DNA of 59,176 bases from an uncultured Woeseiaceae bacterium. Its GTDB lineage: Bacteria; Pseudomonadota; Gammaproteobacteria; Steroidobacterales; Woeseiaceae. Made by a program: the position numbers and the translations under genes. Each line of letters starts with the position of its first letter. The stretch's first letter is position 1. Below the pieces are notes generated by a model. The model saw only the letters and a program-made list of their open reading frames with translations. It was not told the origin of the DNA and did not search any database. Shown piece by piece: positions 37,083 through 45,725 of the stretch. Location of the stretch: NCBI GenBank assembly GCA_902512585.1, contig CABXJW010000002.1, positions 1 through 59,176 on the forward strand. Reading direction: 5' to 3'.

Positions 37083-37403
37083 TCAACATTCATTTTCAGC
37101 AATATGTACTATCAGACCATCAAGTTCATTTGTAACCTCAATTTGGCATGTTAGGCGACTATTATCACGTCGCTCATATGCTGCATCTAGCATGCTATCT
37201 TCCATGTCATCCATAGCAGGTAATTTGGGTAACCATTCTTGATCTACGTAAGCATGACATGTAGCACAGGCACAAGCTCCACCACATTCAGCAGGTATTC
37301 CATCAATGTCGTTGTTCACGGCACCCTCCATGACTGTATAGCCTTGATCAACTTGAATCTCATGGCGTTCACCATCCGCTGTAATGTAATTTATTTTTGG
37401 CAT
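37083..37403 (-). CDS. [2Fe-2S] ferredoxin
   Basis: The cluster ligands CGGACACATCHAYV give the C-x5-C-x2-C pattern and a fourth Cys lies in RLTCQIEV, the adrenodoxin/terpredoxin/ISC-type layout. I chose the ATG at 37403 because AAAGGA stands six bases upstream and the family starts MPKINYI; a start at 37439 adds 12 residues. Its electron partner is unknown: a P450, a hydroxylase or iron-sulfur assembly are all possible. It is co-directional with the peroxiredoxin gene. Confidence 0.92.
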   Translation of the reverse strand: MPKINYITADGERHEIQVDQGYTVMEGAVNNDIDGIPAECGGACACATCHAYVDQEWLPKLPAMDDMEDSMLDAAYERRDNSRLTCQIEVTNELDGLIVHIAENEC

Positions 37404-37422
37404 GTATGATCCTTTATTGCAT

Positions 37423-37451
37423 AAAAAAGAACCATACATTGCATGGCTCTT
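37423..37451 (-). terminator. Intrinsic terminator after the TPR gene
   Basis: On the reverse strand a 9-bp stem AAGAGCCAT/ATGGTTCTT (one G-T pair) with a 7-base loop is followed by a T run. It lies about 37 bases beyond the TPR gene stop, ending the TonB energy cluster just before the ferredoxin gene. Confidence 0.85.
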
Positions 37452-37487
37452 TTATACTTTAAATTAACTGAATATATTAAGGTTATT

Positions 37488-38981
37488 CTATATTCTTGCC
37501 GCCCTAGCTTCAGCTCTTCTTTTTGCAAGATCCTCAGCTTGTTTCTTGGCAGCAATTTCAGCAAGTTCAATTTGTTTGTTTCTGGCAATATCGCTTTCAA
37601 TAACTGCTATCCATTGACCAGATATCCTTTTTGACCTTTTAGATTTGCTCGCGGCTTTAAACGCCTCTATTGCGTCATTATATTCTTTTTCATTATATAG
37701 GCACATTCCAAGGGAGATTTGTGCATTGTCCGGACTTTTAATTTTACCCTTCTTAAGTCCTGCTCTTACCGATTTAGCGCACTCATCATAACGAGCTAGA
37801 TTTAGATATGCATTTCCCAACCTAAGATCAAGCTCACCTTCATCAGATAACTTAGCTGCCATTTTCAATGCTGGTATAGCCATTTCATCTTCAGATGCTA
37901 AGGTAAATGCTTGCGACATCAGTCTATAATTCTTTGCGTTACCTTTAACACGACCATTTTTGATTTCCTTATCAAGAAGGGTTGCTGCTTTGAATGGAAC
38001 TTCTGCTTGCATAAACAATTGCGCCATAGTAACTATTTCAGCTTCTTTCTCCAATAAGCCTTGAGTAAACGCAGCATCATAAGCGTAAATTAGATTTTCA
38101 TCTTCGCCTAATTCAGTGTAAGCCCCAGCGAGAGAAAACCAATATCTTTTTTTCGGCCAATTCATTAATAGTGTTTTTTGAATGTCTCTAACTTTATTAA
38201 AGTTCTCTTGTTGAAAATATGCGAAATTCAAAAGAACATACCAATCTTCTTTTGGCATAGGTTCTGTATTTGCTAATTTAGTAGCATTTACAAGTTTTTC
38301 CTGAGCAGTCGCAATTGCTAACTCCTCTCTTGCTTTTTTCAATTCAGCTTGAGCAGCTATAAGTGCTGCTTGACGTTGAGCTTTTTTTCTTCTCACATCT
38401 ACCACCATAGCAGTCTCTATGGGCTCAATCATCTCCTTATATCTTTCTATTTGATAGAGATTTTGAGCATATAAAATATATGCAGGGGCCGGTGGATTTA
38501 TCTCTAAAGTAAAATACTCTTCTATTAACGAAATAGCTTTTAAATAATTTTCCTCCATTGTATGGAGTTGTGAAAGAGTATAAATTGTTGTTTTTTTGAT
38601 CTGCTCTTCAATGCTCGGTATTCTCAACATTTCCTCATATGCTTTCATAGCGCGAGGAATATCTTCCATATTGTAATATACAAAACCGAGATAATTCATT
38701 ACATTTTGGCGCTCATACTCGCTCAATTTTGAGCTTGCTCGTAATGTGTTTAGTATTTTCAAAGCTGTGTCATTGTCTTCAGCTTCCATTGCTTCTTGAG
38801 CTCTAGTAATCTTTTCGTAGACACTCTTACTTACAGCCTGAGATTTCTTGGTTTGCTGCTTATCTCTTCTATCTCGCTCTGTTTCTTCTGAGTTAGCTTG
38901 TGCGAAAACACCTGAAACCAATAACAATGACGCGATTATTATAGTTAGCGATTGTTTAATAATACTCATGCTTTGTGACAT
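37488..38981 (-). CDS. Periplasmic TPR protein of the TonB/ExbBD cluster
   Basis: A signal peptide (residues about 1-28, ending VFAQA) precedes a charged linker and repeated helix pairs of the tetratricopeptide type from about residue 58 on (ALKILNTL, AMKAYEEMLR, AIEAFKAASK). The C-terminus is Lys/Ala/Glu-rich. A coiled-coil-like KAREELAIATAQEKL lies near the middle. It is the last gene of a six-gene set and probably helps assemble or regulate the energy-transducing complex. The precise function is unknown. Confidence 0.85.
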   Translation of the reverse strand: MSQSMSIIKQSLTIIIASLLLVSGVFAQANSEETERDRRDKQQTKKSQAVSKSVYEKITRAQEAMEAEDNDTALKILNTLRASSKLSEYERQNVMNYLGFVYYNMEDIPRAMKAYEEMLRIPSIEEQIKKTTIYTLSQLHTMEENYLKAISLIEEYFTLEINPPAPAYILYAQNLYQIERYKEMIEPIETAMVVDVRRKKAQRQAALIAAQAELKKAREELAIATAQEKLVNATKLANTEPMPKEDWYVLLNFAYFQQENFNKVRDIQKTLLMNWPKKRYWFSLAGAYTELGEDENLIYAYDAAFTQGLLEKEAEIVTMAQLFMQAEVPFKAATLLDKEIKNGRVKGNAKNYRLMSQAFTLASEDEMAIPALKMAAKLSDEGELDLRLGNAYLNLARYDECAKSVRAGLKKGKIKSPDNAQISLGMCLYNEKEYNDAIEAFKAASKSKRSKRISGQWIAVIESDIARNKQIELAEIAAKKQAEDLAKRRAEARAARI

Positions 38982-39023
38982 ACTTTGTCCTCTATACTAT
39001 ATTCTATTTCAAATTTGAGCTTT

Positions 39024-39629
39024 CTAATCTTCTATCTTGAAAGTAATTCTGGTTCTTACACCAGTCACCGTTTGCGGAACTCCATCCACAACTCTAGGCT
39101 TATATTTAAATTTTAACACCGCTCTTTGTGATGAACGATCAAACAAAGAGCTAGTACAATAGTCAGCAACTGGATCTTGTGTTGTGCCAGCAGGTGTTAC
39201 CGTAAAACTCATGTCGCAATATCCTTCTAGATTCCTGGATAAAGCTCTAGCTGGATATATTGGTGCTACCCTCACAATAGGAAGATAATCACCCTCAGCG
39301 ATATTCATTCCACCTGGGCCACCAATATTTAGGTCATTTCCGACCGAAGGAGGAGGAATATTTATAGTTGGGGCATTTGGATCAACACTATCCATATCTT
39401 GTGGTGGCATCTCCTGTGGCACTTCAGGTGGTTTTGGTGGTTTCTCAGGTGTTATATCCTCAGTGTTGATATTTTCATTCCTTCGAACCCTTACAAATTC
39501 TAATAAATGCCTATCACGTGGCTCAGTTAATGCACTTTTACCTGATGCAATTAATAAATGCATCACAAATAATAGACTTACAGTTATTGCCGATCCAACT
39601 AATATAGATATAGCATATCTTGCGTACAT
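39024..39629 (-). CDS. tonB: TonB family energy transducer
   Basis: An N-terminal membrane helix (residues 7-28) is followed by a Pro-rich segment (PEKPPKPPEVPQEMPP) and a C-terminal TonB domain with VAPIYPARALSRNLEGY and AVLKFKYKPRVVDG. Two cysteines in the C-terminal domain (GYCDMSF and DYCTSS) could form a disulfide. At 201 residues it is shorter than E. coli TonB because the Pro-rich spacer is brief. It passes the proton-motive energy of ExbBD to outer-membrane receptors. Confidence 0.93.
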   Translation of the reverse strand: MYARYAISILVGSAITVSLLFVMHLLIASGKSALTEPRDRHLLEFVRVRRNENINTEDITPEKPPKPPEVPQEMPPQDMDSVDPNAPTINIPPPSVGNDLNIGGPGGMNIAEGDYLPIVRVAPIYPARALSRNLEGYCDMSFTVTPAGTTQDPVADYCTSSLFDRSSQRAVLKFKYKPRVVDGVPQTVTGVRTRITFKIED

Positions 39630-39646
39630 TCACTCTACCCCTTCGG

Positions 39647-40054
39647 CTAGTTATTAGCCGCGATTGATACGTTATAGACTCCTGCTTGCCTTGCAGCATC
39701 CATTACGACAACTAACATTTCATTGGTTGATTTTTTATCTGCTTGGATGACCACTGAGCCTTTCGGATTTTCTGCATGCATTCTTTCTATATTTGCTCTA
39801 ACTGCACGCGGATCGATTAGACGCCTATCTATCCATATTTCATCATTTGGGCTAATTGCAATTAATATATTGGCATCTTCAACTCTTTCAGATGTTGGAG
39901 CATCTGGTCTATTGACATCAATACCAGCCTCTTTAATAAATGATGCGGTTACAATAAAGAAAATCAACATAATAAATACCACATCCAACATAGGCGTTAG
40001 ATTGATTTCATTTTCTTCTTCTTCTTGCCCAAGACCTTGATTCGATTTACGCAT
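39647..40054 (-). CDS. exbD: ExbD/TolR family protein
   Basis: The 135-residue protein has the single-helix signature NLTPMLDVVFIMLIFFIVTASF, with the proton-carrying Asp, and a periplasmic domain containing VVIQADKKSTNEMLVVVMDAAR. It forms the proton channel with ExbB. It lies 17 bases before tonB in the same transcript. Confidence 0.95.
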   Translation of the reverse strand: MRKSNQGLGQEEEENEINLTPMLDVVFIMLIFFIVTASFIKEAGIDVNRPDAPTSERVEDANILIAISPNDEIWIDRRLIDPRAVRANIERMHAENPKGSVVIQADKKSTNEMLVVVMDAARQAGVYNVSIAANN

Positions 40055-40065
40055 ATTCTTTACCT

Positions 40066-40593
40066 TTAGTGATCCATAGTAAGTGAGTCTTCTAAGAACT
40101 CAACTTCCCTTGCTGCACGCCTTGTCAATAATGTAACAAGAAGTACTCCCGATAATGCACCAACCATGCCAGCCATAGTTGGAACAGTAGCTTGCGATAC
40201 CCCTGCAGCCATTGCCCTAACGTTACCAGAGCCAGACACAGCCATAACTTCAAACACTTTAATCATACCTGTCACAGTACCCAATAATCCAAGAAGCGGG
40301 CATAGAGCTACCAATGTTTGTATCATAGGAATTGAGCCATTTGTGGCCATTTCAAACCGAGAAATCATACCTTCTCTTATCTGATGGGCATGCCAAGAAC
40401 TCCTTTCGCTCCTGGCCTCCCAATTCGCCTTAATACCACTTGCTAATTCAGTCATAGTTGACCGAAAATACATCAAGCGCTCTAGAATTAATACCCACAT
40501 TAGAAATATCGTTACCGCTATCCACCTAAGAACGTTACCACCGAGGTATAAAAAATCGATAATTGCGTCCCAAGAGTCATATAACCAATACAT
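40066..40593 (-). CDS. exbB: ExbB/TolQ family proton channel protein (short)
   Basis: At 175 residues it holds an N-terminal helix and the conserved pair MIQTLVALCPLLGLLGTVTGMIKVF and AAGVSQATVPTMAGMVGALSGV, the ExbB/TolQ core. It has no long periplasmic extension. It lies just before exbD and after a second, longer ExbB-like gene, so two ExbB types are encoded together. Confidence 0.93.
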   Translation of the reverse strand: MYWLYDSWDAIIDFLYLGGNVLRWIAVTIFLMWVLILERLMYFRSTMTELASGIKANWEARSERSSWHAHQIREGMISRFEMATNGSIPMIQTLVALCPLLGLLGTVTGMIKVFEVMAVSGSGNVRAMAAGVSQATVPTMAGMVGALSGVLLVTLLTRRAAREVEFLEDSLTMDH

Positions 40594-40611
40594 AATTACT
40601 CCTAATTTATA

Positions 40612-41970
40612 TTAATTATTACTTTCTTGATGGTTAGCTACAATTCCAGCACTTTGTGACTGCAGTATATTCACAATTTTACGACTTTGACCGCTAACTA
40701 GCGTATGCAACAGAACCATCGGTATCGCAACGACAAGACCTAGTACAGTTGTCATTAGAGCTTGTGAAATACCACCCGCCATTAGTTTAGGATCTCCAGC
40801 ACCATATAGTGTGATTACTTGGAAAGTTTTTATCATTCCAGTCACTGTTCCTAATAATCCCATTAAAGGTGCTACTGCTGCAATAACCTTTATAAATAAA
40901 AGCCCTTTTGTAAGGTCAGGCATTTCTTTTAAAGCTGCTTCATGGAGTTTAAGCTCAACTGTTTCAACATCAGCGCCTTTTGCCTCATCATAAGCTGATA
41001 ATACTCTACCAAGTGGATTGTCCATTGAAGCAGATTGCCTATCAAGCTGTGCAGTTACATTACGACTATCTTTAGTTAGTCCTATCCAACGCCAGATAGC
41101 AATTAATAAACCGACAATACCTAATGCAATGATACAATATCCTACAATACCACCTTGATTAACCCTTTCTGTGAGTGTCGGTGATTCAACTAATAGAGCT
41201 AGAATACCACCTCTTGTAACATCTAGACCAAAACCTACATAACCATCAGAAGCTTCCATAATATCTTCAGCTGATCCTGTGTATTGAGACTGTTCAGGCT
41301 GTCTTTGCAGCTCTGTAACATTCCCAGTTGTACTATCATATTGAAGATAACCATCTTCGAACACTAGGTTGAATACGCCAACTCTCACTACGTCTGATGT
41401 AACTCTTTCACCATCTGCAGTAGCATACTCGGTAGTAAACTTAACAATTTTTCCTTGTTCAGTAATTTCCCTCTGAAGCTCATACCAGAGCCCTTCTATA
41501 TCCTGGATTGATGCAAGACTGTTCGCGCTGGCCATTTTACTGCCAAGCTCTACAAGGAATGATTCTCGATTTGGGAACTGAATGTTGGTTAGTGATCCAT
41601 TGAATCTTGTTTGGGCATCGCCAGATACAGTTTGAAGTACTCCAAACAACTCTTTAAGAGCACCCAACCTCTTATCTAGTGCAGCTCTTGCATCAACAAT
41701 CAATTGTTGGTTCTTAGCAAAAGTGGTTTCTAGATCTTCACTACGATCTTCTTCTCGTTTTCTTTCAGATCGTGCATCATTTAATAGTTTTTGTTGAGTG
41801 TTTCTATCTGCTTGGAAACGCGATTCTCTTTTTTGAGCTTCAACTGAATCTCGAGCTTGCCCTTGCTCTATCTGTCTGAGCAATTCACCCATAGATGACG
41901 CATCTTCTTGAGCATTAGCTAATCCTGTTGTTGCAATCAATACAAATAATAATGTTGTTAGATTTTTCAT
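40612..41970 (-). CDS. ExbB/MotA-type proton channel protein with long periplasmic N-terminus
   Basis: A signal peptide (residues 1-20, ending ANAQ) is followed by a charged, heptad-rich region to about residue 110, then a beta-rich segment and, from about 270, three membrane helices with the ExbB core APLMGLLGTVTGMIKTFQVI and GGISQALMTTVLGLVVAIP. At 452 residues it is more than double the usual ExbB. In such clusters the extra domain probably contacts the DUF3450 protein in the periplasm, an inference from adjacency. Confidence 0.9.
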   Translation of the reverse strand: MKNLTTLLFVLIATTGLANAQEDASSMGELLRQIEQGQARDSVEAQKRESRFQADRNTQQKLLNDARSERKREEDRSEDLETTFAKNQQLIVDARAALDKRLGALKELFGVLQTVSGDAQTRFNGSLTNIQFPNRESFLVELGSKMASANSLASIQDIEGLWYELQREITEQGKIVKFTTEYATADGERVTSDVVRVGVFNLVFEDGYLQYDSTTGNVTELQRQPEQSQYTGSAEDIMEASDGYVGFGLDVTRGGILALLVESPTLTERVNQGGIVGYCIIALGIVGLLIAIWRWIGLTKDSRNVTAQLDRQSASMDNPLGRVLSAYDEAKGADVETVELKLHEAALKEMPDLTKGLLFIKVIAAVAPLMGLLGTVTGMIKTFQVITLYGAGDPKLMAGGISQALMTTVLGLVVAIPMVLLHTLVSGQSRKIVNILQSQSAGIVANHQESNN

Positions 41971-42765
41971 TTATGAATCCTCCTTTGCAGCTTGAAGCGG
42001 GATAAGCATAAGTTCTGGTGCAATGAGCTGTCTAGCCATTCTAAGACCTTTTCTTATCTCTGCACGATGCTCATCATCAACGACCCATGCGCCTTGATCA
42101 ACATCCCAAATTCCAGTTATAGATGAGTCATCTGATTGAAAATACAAGCCAATCCTCCCAACTCTCAACATATTATAATCACGAATTCCGAAATCACCGC
42201 CGAGATCTAGTGATTGCTTATAGAATTCTGCAGATGAGCCATAATCTAATTCAATTTGATAGGCTTCCATCACTTTGCGGAACTTTTCAGCAACACTGAC
42301 ATCAGAGCGCGACATTAATAACTTAAGACCATCTACACGATTTACTCGCTCTTCTAATAAGAAAGGTATATCCAATGCAACTGATTGATCTAACCCATCG
42401 ATCATTCTCTCCATTAATGGAAAAATTTGACGATTGATAACATCTACTTGATCCATTGAAATTTCAATATCCTCTAACGTAGCTTCTTGACCCTGCACTT
42501 GAGCTGTCATAAGACGATTGTAGACTTTTAGGCCATCGATCTCCTTGTTAATTGCTCGGTACTGATCTGTAAGAGTTCTAGTGCCCTCAACTTTCTCATT
42601 TATTCTTTCTTGTGAGGCTTGGGCCAGTTGTAGTCTTTTTGCATCAGCTTTCAGAACATCATCTACTGTTTGACCAAATAATGAACCTGACATCAAGACA
42701 AGACTAATTGTCATGAGTCTGCATTTACTTGCCAAACTATTATTTATGCACCGTTTCATGGGCAC
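41971..42765 (-). CDS. DUF3450 family periplasmic protein
   Basis: A signal sequence (hydrophobic MTISLVLMSGSLFGQ) is followed by a long helical, coiled-coil-rich region (residues about 35-110) and conserved blocks FPLMERMIDGLDQ, DIPFLLEER and KFRKVMEAYQIELDYG. I recognise it as the DUF3450 family that precedes two ExbB-like genes, exbD, tonB and a TPR gene in many gammaproteobacteria. It is the first gene of that operon, with a strong AAGGAG ribosome site and an AT-rich upstream gap. Function unknown. Confidence 0.87.
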   Translation of the reverse strand: MPMKRCINNSLASKCRLMTISLVLMSGSLFGQTVDDVLKADAKRLQLAQASQERINEKVEGTRTLTDQYRAINKEIDGLKVYNRLMTAQVQGQEATLEDIEISMDQVDVINRQIFPLMERMIDGLDQSVALDIPFLLEERVNRVDGLKLLMSRSDVSVAEKFRKVMEAYQIELDYGSSAEFYKQSLDLGGDFGIRDYNMLRVGRIGLYFQSDDSSITGIWDVDQGAWVVDDEHRAEIRKGLRMARQLIAPELMLIPLQAAKEDS

Positions 42766-42993
42766 TCCTTAAAGTTTATTAAAATTATCTAATACCCTTA
42801 CTTAATATAGATGTAAGTGCATATATTTCGTTGCTACATTGTATTATGTTTTTTTTTGATCATAAATCAAGTGCGAAAGAAGAATAATTAGATTTAAATT
42901 GAAAATTAATTGATCCCCTCTAGTGACTTGACCTACTTTTTCAACGTGGCTAAGAATACCATAATAAAAATTTATCGCTAGTACTTAAAAAAG

Positions 42994-44211
42994 TTACTTT
43001 TTTAACAATATCTGATTCGCTATCTCTAGTTTTCCAATTTGCGCTAAGTGAACTTCATCAGGACCATCTGCTAAACGTAAAGATCTTGCTCCTGCCCATG
43101 CATTGGCCAGGCCATAATCATCACTTACACCGCCACCTCCATGTACTTGTATTGCTCTATCTATAACTCCCAAAGCCATGTTTGGAGCAACTACCTTAAT
43201 CATAGCTATTTCCTTGCGTGCTATTTTATTACCATGCTTATCCATCATATCAGCCGCTTTCAAAGTAAGTAACCTCGCTTGCTCGATTTCAATTCTTGAT
43301 TTTGCAATCATTTCAAGAATTACACCTTGTTGAGATAATTTTTTACCAAACGTTGTTCTTGTGTCTGATCTGAAGCACATTTCATTGAGCGCTCTCTCCG
43401 CCATGCCAATCAATCGCATGCAATGATGAATCCTTCCCGGCCCAAGTCGTCCTTGTGCAATCTCAAAACCTCGCCCTTCACCAAGTAGGATATTAGTTTT
43501 TGGTACACGAACATCTTTAAATTGTATCTCTGCATGGCCATGAGGCGCATCATCATACCCAAAAACTTTTAGTGGTCTAACTATAGTTATACCTGGAGAG
43601 TCCATGGGTACTATTATCATAGATTGTTGAGAATGTTTCGGTGCGTTAATATCTGTCTTGCCCATAAAAATCAGCACTTTACAACGCGGATCCATCGCTC
43701 CAGAAGTCCACCATTTATGACCATTTATTACATAATAATCGCCATCTGATTTGATAGTTGATTCAATATTTGTGGCATCCGATGAAGCTACATTTGGTTC
43801 TGTCATTGCAAAAGCAGATCTTATTTCTCCGCTTAATAGAGGCTCCAGCCACTTATCTTTTTGTTCTTTGGTGCCATACCTAACCAGCACCTCCATATTT
43901 CCGGTGTCAGGGGCTGAGCAATTGAAAACCTCTGAGGCTATGAGTGATCGCCCCATTATTTCGGCAAGAGGAGCGTACTCAAGATTACTTAATTGCGCAC
44001 CATGCTCGCTCTCTGGCAGAAACAAGTTCCACAATCTCTCTTTTTTTGCCAAGATTTTTAGATCTTCGATAATGGAGGGAACTTGCCAACGATCTTCGTT
44101 GCTATTGATCTCAGAAAAAAAAGTGGCTTCGTTTGGATAAATATTTTTATCCATAAAGCTTACCAAATGATTACTGAGTGTTTTTACTTTTTGCGAATAA
44201 TCAAAATTCAT
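42994..44211 (-). CDS. Acyl-CoA dehydrogenase family protein
   Basis: The 405-residue flavoprotein has [45 protein letters not shown] and the C-terminal [42 protein letters not shown], resembling the ACAD10/11-like branch. It oxidises an acyl-CoA to the enoyl-CoA and passes electrons to ETF, whose genes lie 8 kb away. It is divergent from ilvC across the long leader interval. The chain-length preference cannot be read from the sequence. Confidence 0.93.
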   Translation of the reverse strand: MNFDYSQKVKTLSNHLVSFMDKNIYPNEATFFSEINSNEDRWQVPSIIEDLKILAKKERLWNLFLPESEHGAQLSNLEYAPLAEIMGRSLIASEVFNCSAPDTGNMEVLVRYGTKEQKDKWLEPLLSGEIRSAFAMTEPNVASSDATNIESTIKSDGDYYVINGHKWWTSGAMDPRCKVLIFMGKTDINAPKHSQQSMIIVPMDSPGITIVRPLKVFGYDDAPHGHAEIQFKDVRVPKTNILLGEGRGFEIAQGRLGPGRIHHCMRLIGMAERALNEMCFRSDTRTTFGKKLSQQGVILEMIAKSRIEIEQARLLTLKAADMMDKHGNKIARKEIAMIKVVAPNMALGVIDRAIQVHGGGGVSDDYGLANAWAGARSLRLADGPDEVHLAQIGKLEIANQILLKK

Positions 44212-44344
44212 AATTTTTACCTGAGAAAGTACATAACAATCAAATATTCTTCATATCAAAAGAAGTTATGATAACCACAATAATACAGTTAATCATTACA
44301 TATGTAGATCATTATAATAATGACTCATTAATACTTGCTTCTAT

Positions 44345-44353
44345 TGGTATAAT
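44345..44353 (+). promoter_or_regulatory. Extended -10 promoter for the ilvC-leuB operon leader
   Basis: TGGTATAAT, a perfect extended -10, lies 365 bases before ilvC with no good -35. Transcription from about 44360 would give a leader of roughly 260-300 bases ending at the terminator 44622-44660. The same motif precedes the TonB-dependent receptor gene. Confidence 0.6.
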
Positions 44354-44500
44354 TAAATGCGGCTATCATTAGTTTTGTTTTACACTCAAATCTTAAAAGC
44401 AATTAGTTTCTATTTGAATAAAATCTCAAAAAAATATCAAAGATTATTCATCGACAAGGTTGACATCAAAACCCCCATACAACATCATTTATATATATTT

Positions 44501-44602
44501 ATGAGGCAAATAGTAAATAAAACAAATTTAATTAAATTAAATAAGAGCTCTATTCTTAGTTCATTGCTATTATTACTCAAAAGGAAGTTACGGGAAGTAT
44601 AG
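44501..44602 (+). CDS. Candidate leader peptide with five consecutive leucines
   Basis: A 33-codon frame (ATG at 44501, TAG at 44600) reads MRQIVNKTNLIKLNKSSI and then LSSLLLLLKRKLREV. Five Leu codons in a row (TTG CTA TTA TTA CTC) lie at 44564-44578, with additional Ile, Val and Leu codons. The stop is 20 bases before the 5' arm of a strong terminator ahead of ilvC and the leu genes. This is the layout of leucine or branched-chain attenuator leaders. No clear ribosome site precedes the ATG, so translation is not certain; the frame is also open upstream to 44357. Confidence 0.55.
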   Translation: MRQIVNKTNLIKLNKSSILSSLLLLLKRKLREV

Positions 44603-44642
44603 AATTAACAAACAACCTATTAACCCCGCATTCATAAATAGG
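44591..44642 (+). promoter_or_regulatory. Possible antiterminator pairings competing with the ilv-leu terminator
   Basis: CCTATT at 44616-44621 can pair with AATAGG at 44637-44642, which lies in the terminator loop and the first base of its 3' arm. CGGG at 44591-44594, just before the leader stop, can pair with CCCG in the terminator's 5' arm (44625-44628). Either would block the terminator when a ribosome stalls at the leucine run. Both pairings are short, so this is a proposal to be folded, not a proven structure. Confidence 0.35.
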
Positions 44643-44660
44643 AATAGTGGGGTTTTTTTT
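44622..44660 (+). terminator. Intrinsic terminator / attenuator ahead of ilvC
   Basis: The arms AACCCCGCATTC and GAATAGTGGGGTT pair over about 12 bp with one bulged A and one G-T pair, a loop of eight bases, then eight T. It stands 57 bases before the ilvC start and after no full gene on this strand, so it most likely serves as a regulatory attenuator. Confidence 0.85.
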
Positions 44661-44717
44661 AAGATCAAATAATTTTAATTAAGCTAATTTCAAGTAATAA
44701 AAGAGGAAAAGCGAGCA

Positions 44718-45704
44718 ATGCAAATGTATTCTGAAAAAGATGTAGATTCATCAGTATTAATGGGTAAAAAAATAGCAATCCTTGGCTATGGAAGTCAAGG
44801 TAGAGCACATGCGCTTAACCTTAAAGACAGTGGCCATAATGTTGTTGTTGGGTTACGCAAAGATGGACCGAGCTGGAAAAAAGCAACTGCTGATGGATTG
44901 AACGTTGAAGAGCCAAAAGACGCTGTTGTTGATGCGGCCATCACAGCATTTCTAACTCCTGATTTAACGCAAGAGCAGCTGTATAAGGATATTGAAAATT
45001 CTTTGAATCAAAACTCAGCAATCTTATTCGCGCATGGATTTAATATTCATTACAAGCAAATCAAGCCACGTGAAGATCTAGATGTTTTCCTAATCGCACC
45101 AAAAGGTCCTGGTGGTTTAGTAAGAAGACAGTACCAAGAAGGACACGGTGTTCCTTGTTTGGTGGCCGTTGAGACAGATCAAACAGGATCTGCGCTGAAC
45201 TTAGCACTTAGTTATGCTCATGGGATTGGAGGTGCGCGTGCAGGTGTTATCGAAACAACTTTTGCCGAGGAAACAGAAACAGATTTATTTGGCGAGCAAG
45301 CTGTATTGTGTGGTGGTGCCACAGAGTTGGTAGTGGCTGGATATGAGACGCTTATAGCAGCAGGCTACCAACCTGAAGTTGCTTACTATGAATGTATGCA
45401 TGAATTAAAACTTATAGTCGATCTTCTTCATGAAGGTGGATTGAAAAAAATGCATGAATTTATAAGTGATACAGCGGCCTATGGTGATTTAGTTAGCGGT
45501 CCAAGAGTTATTGATGAGCATGTTAGAAATAAAATGAAAGATGTATTAACTGACATTCAAGACGGAACATTTGCAAATAATTGGATAAACGAGAATAAAA
45601 ATGGTCAGCCAGAATTTAAAAGAATGATGAATGAAGATCTAAATCATTCTATCGAAGAAGTAGGTTCAGATCTCAGGGGTCGTATGGATTGGCTAGAAAA
45701 TTAA
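44718..45704 (+). CDS. ilvC: Ketol-acid reductoisomerase, class I
   Basis: The NADPH fold [17 protein letters not shown] and VVVGLRK, the acidic Mg-binding [12 protein letters not shown] and the C-terminal helical [19 protein letters not shown] match IlvC. The 328-residue length is class I. It converts acetolactate or acetohydroxybutyrate in valine, isoleucine and leucine synthesis. The start has GAGG upstream. It is the first structural gene of ilvC-ilvE-leuC-leuD-leuB-hisC and follows the attenuator-like leader. Confidence 0.97.
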   Translation: MQMYSEKDVDSSVLMGKKIAILGYGSQGRAHALNLKDSGHNVVVGLRKDGPSWKKATADGLNVEEPKDAVVDAAITAFLTPDLTQEQLYKDIENSLNQNSAILFAHGFNIHYKQIKPREDLDVFLIAPKGPGGLVRRQYQEGHGVPCLVAVETDQTGSALNLALSYAHGIGGARAGVIETTFAEETETDLFGEQAVLCGGATELVVAGYETLIAAGYQPEVAYYECMHELKLIVDLLHEGGLKKMHEFISDTAAYGDLVSGPRVIDEHVRNKMKDVLTDIQDGTFANNWINENKNGQPEFKRMMNEDLNHSIEEVGSDLRGRMDWLEN

Positions 45705-45725
45705 TATTACAACTTTGGAAAAATA

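Noticed and set aside
37391-37600. Reverse-strand frame crossing the terminator between the TPR and ferredoxin genes
   Set aside because: It runs through the TPR gene end and a strong terminator hairpin and encodes nothing recognisable.
42766-42993. A small RNA or terminator in the gap between the DUF3450 and acyl-CoA dehydrogenase genes
   Set aside because: Only AT-rich sequence, a T run without a proper preceding stem and a weak AT-only repeat at the dehydrogenase end are seen.
44357-44602. An 81-codon forward frame across the ilvC leader as a full protein
   Set aside because: Its ATG lies only three bases after the TATAAT element, so it would be untranscribed or leaderless; composition is unremarkable except for the leucine-rich end, which I keep as a 33-codon leader.
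44360-44717. A T-box or riboswitch in the ilvC leader
   Set aside because: No T-box sequence or conserved riboswitch core was recognised, and T-boxes are rare in gammaproteobacteria; the Leu run supports ribosome-based attenuation instead.
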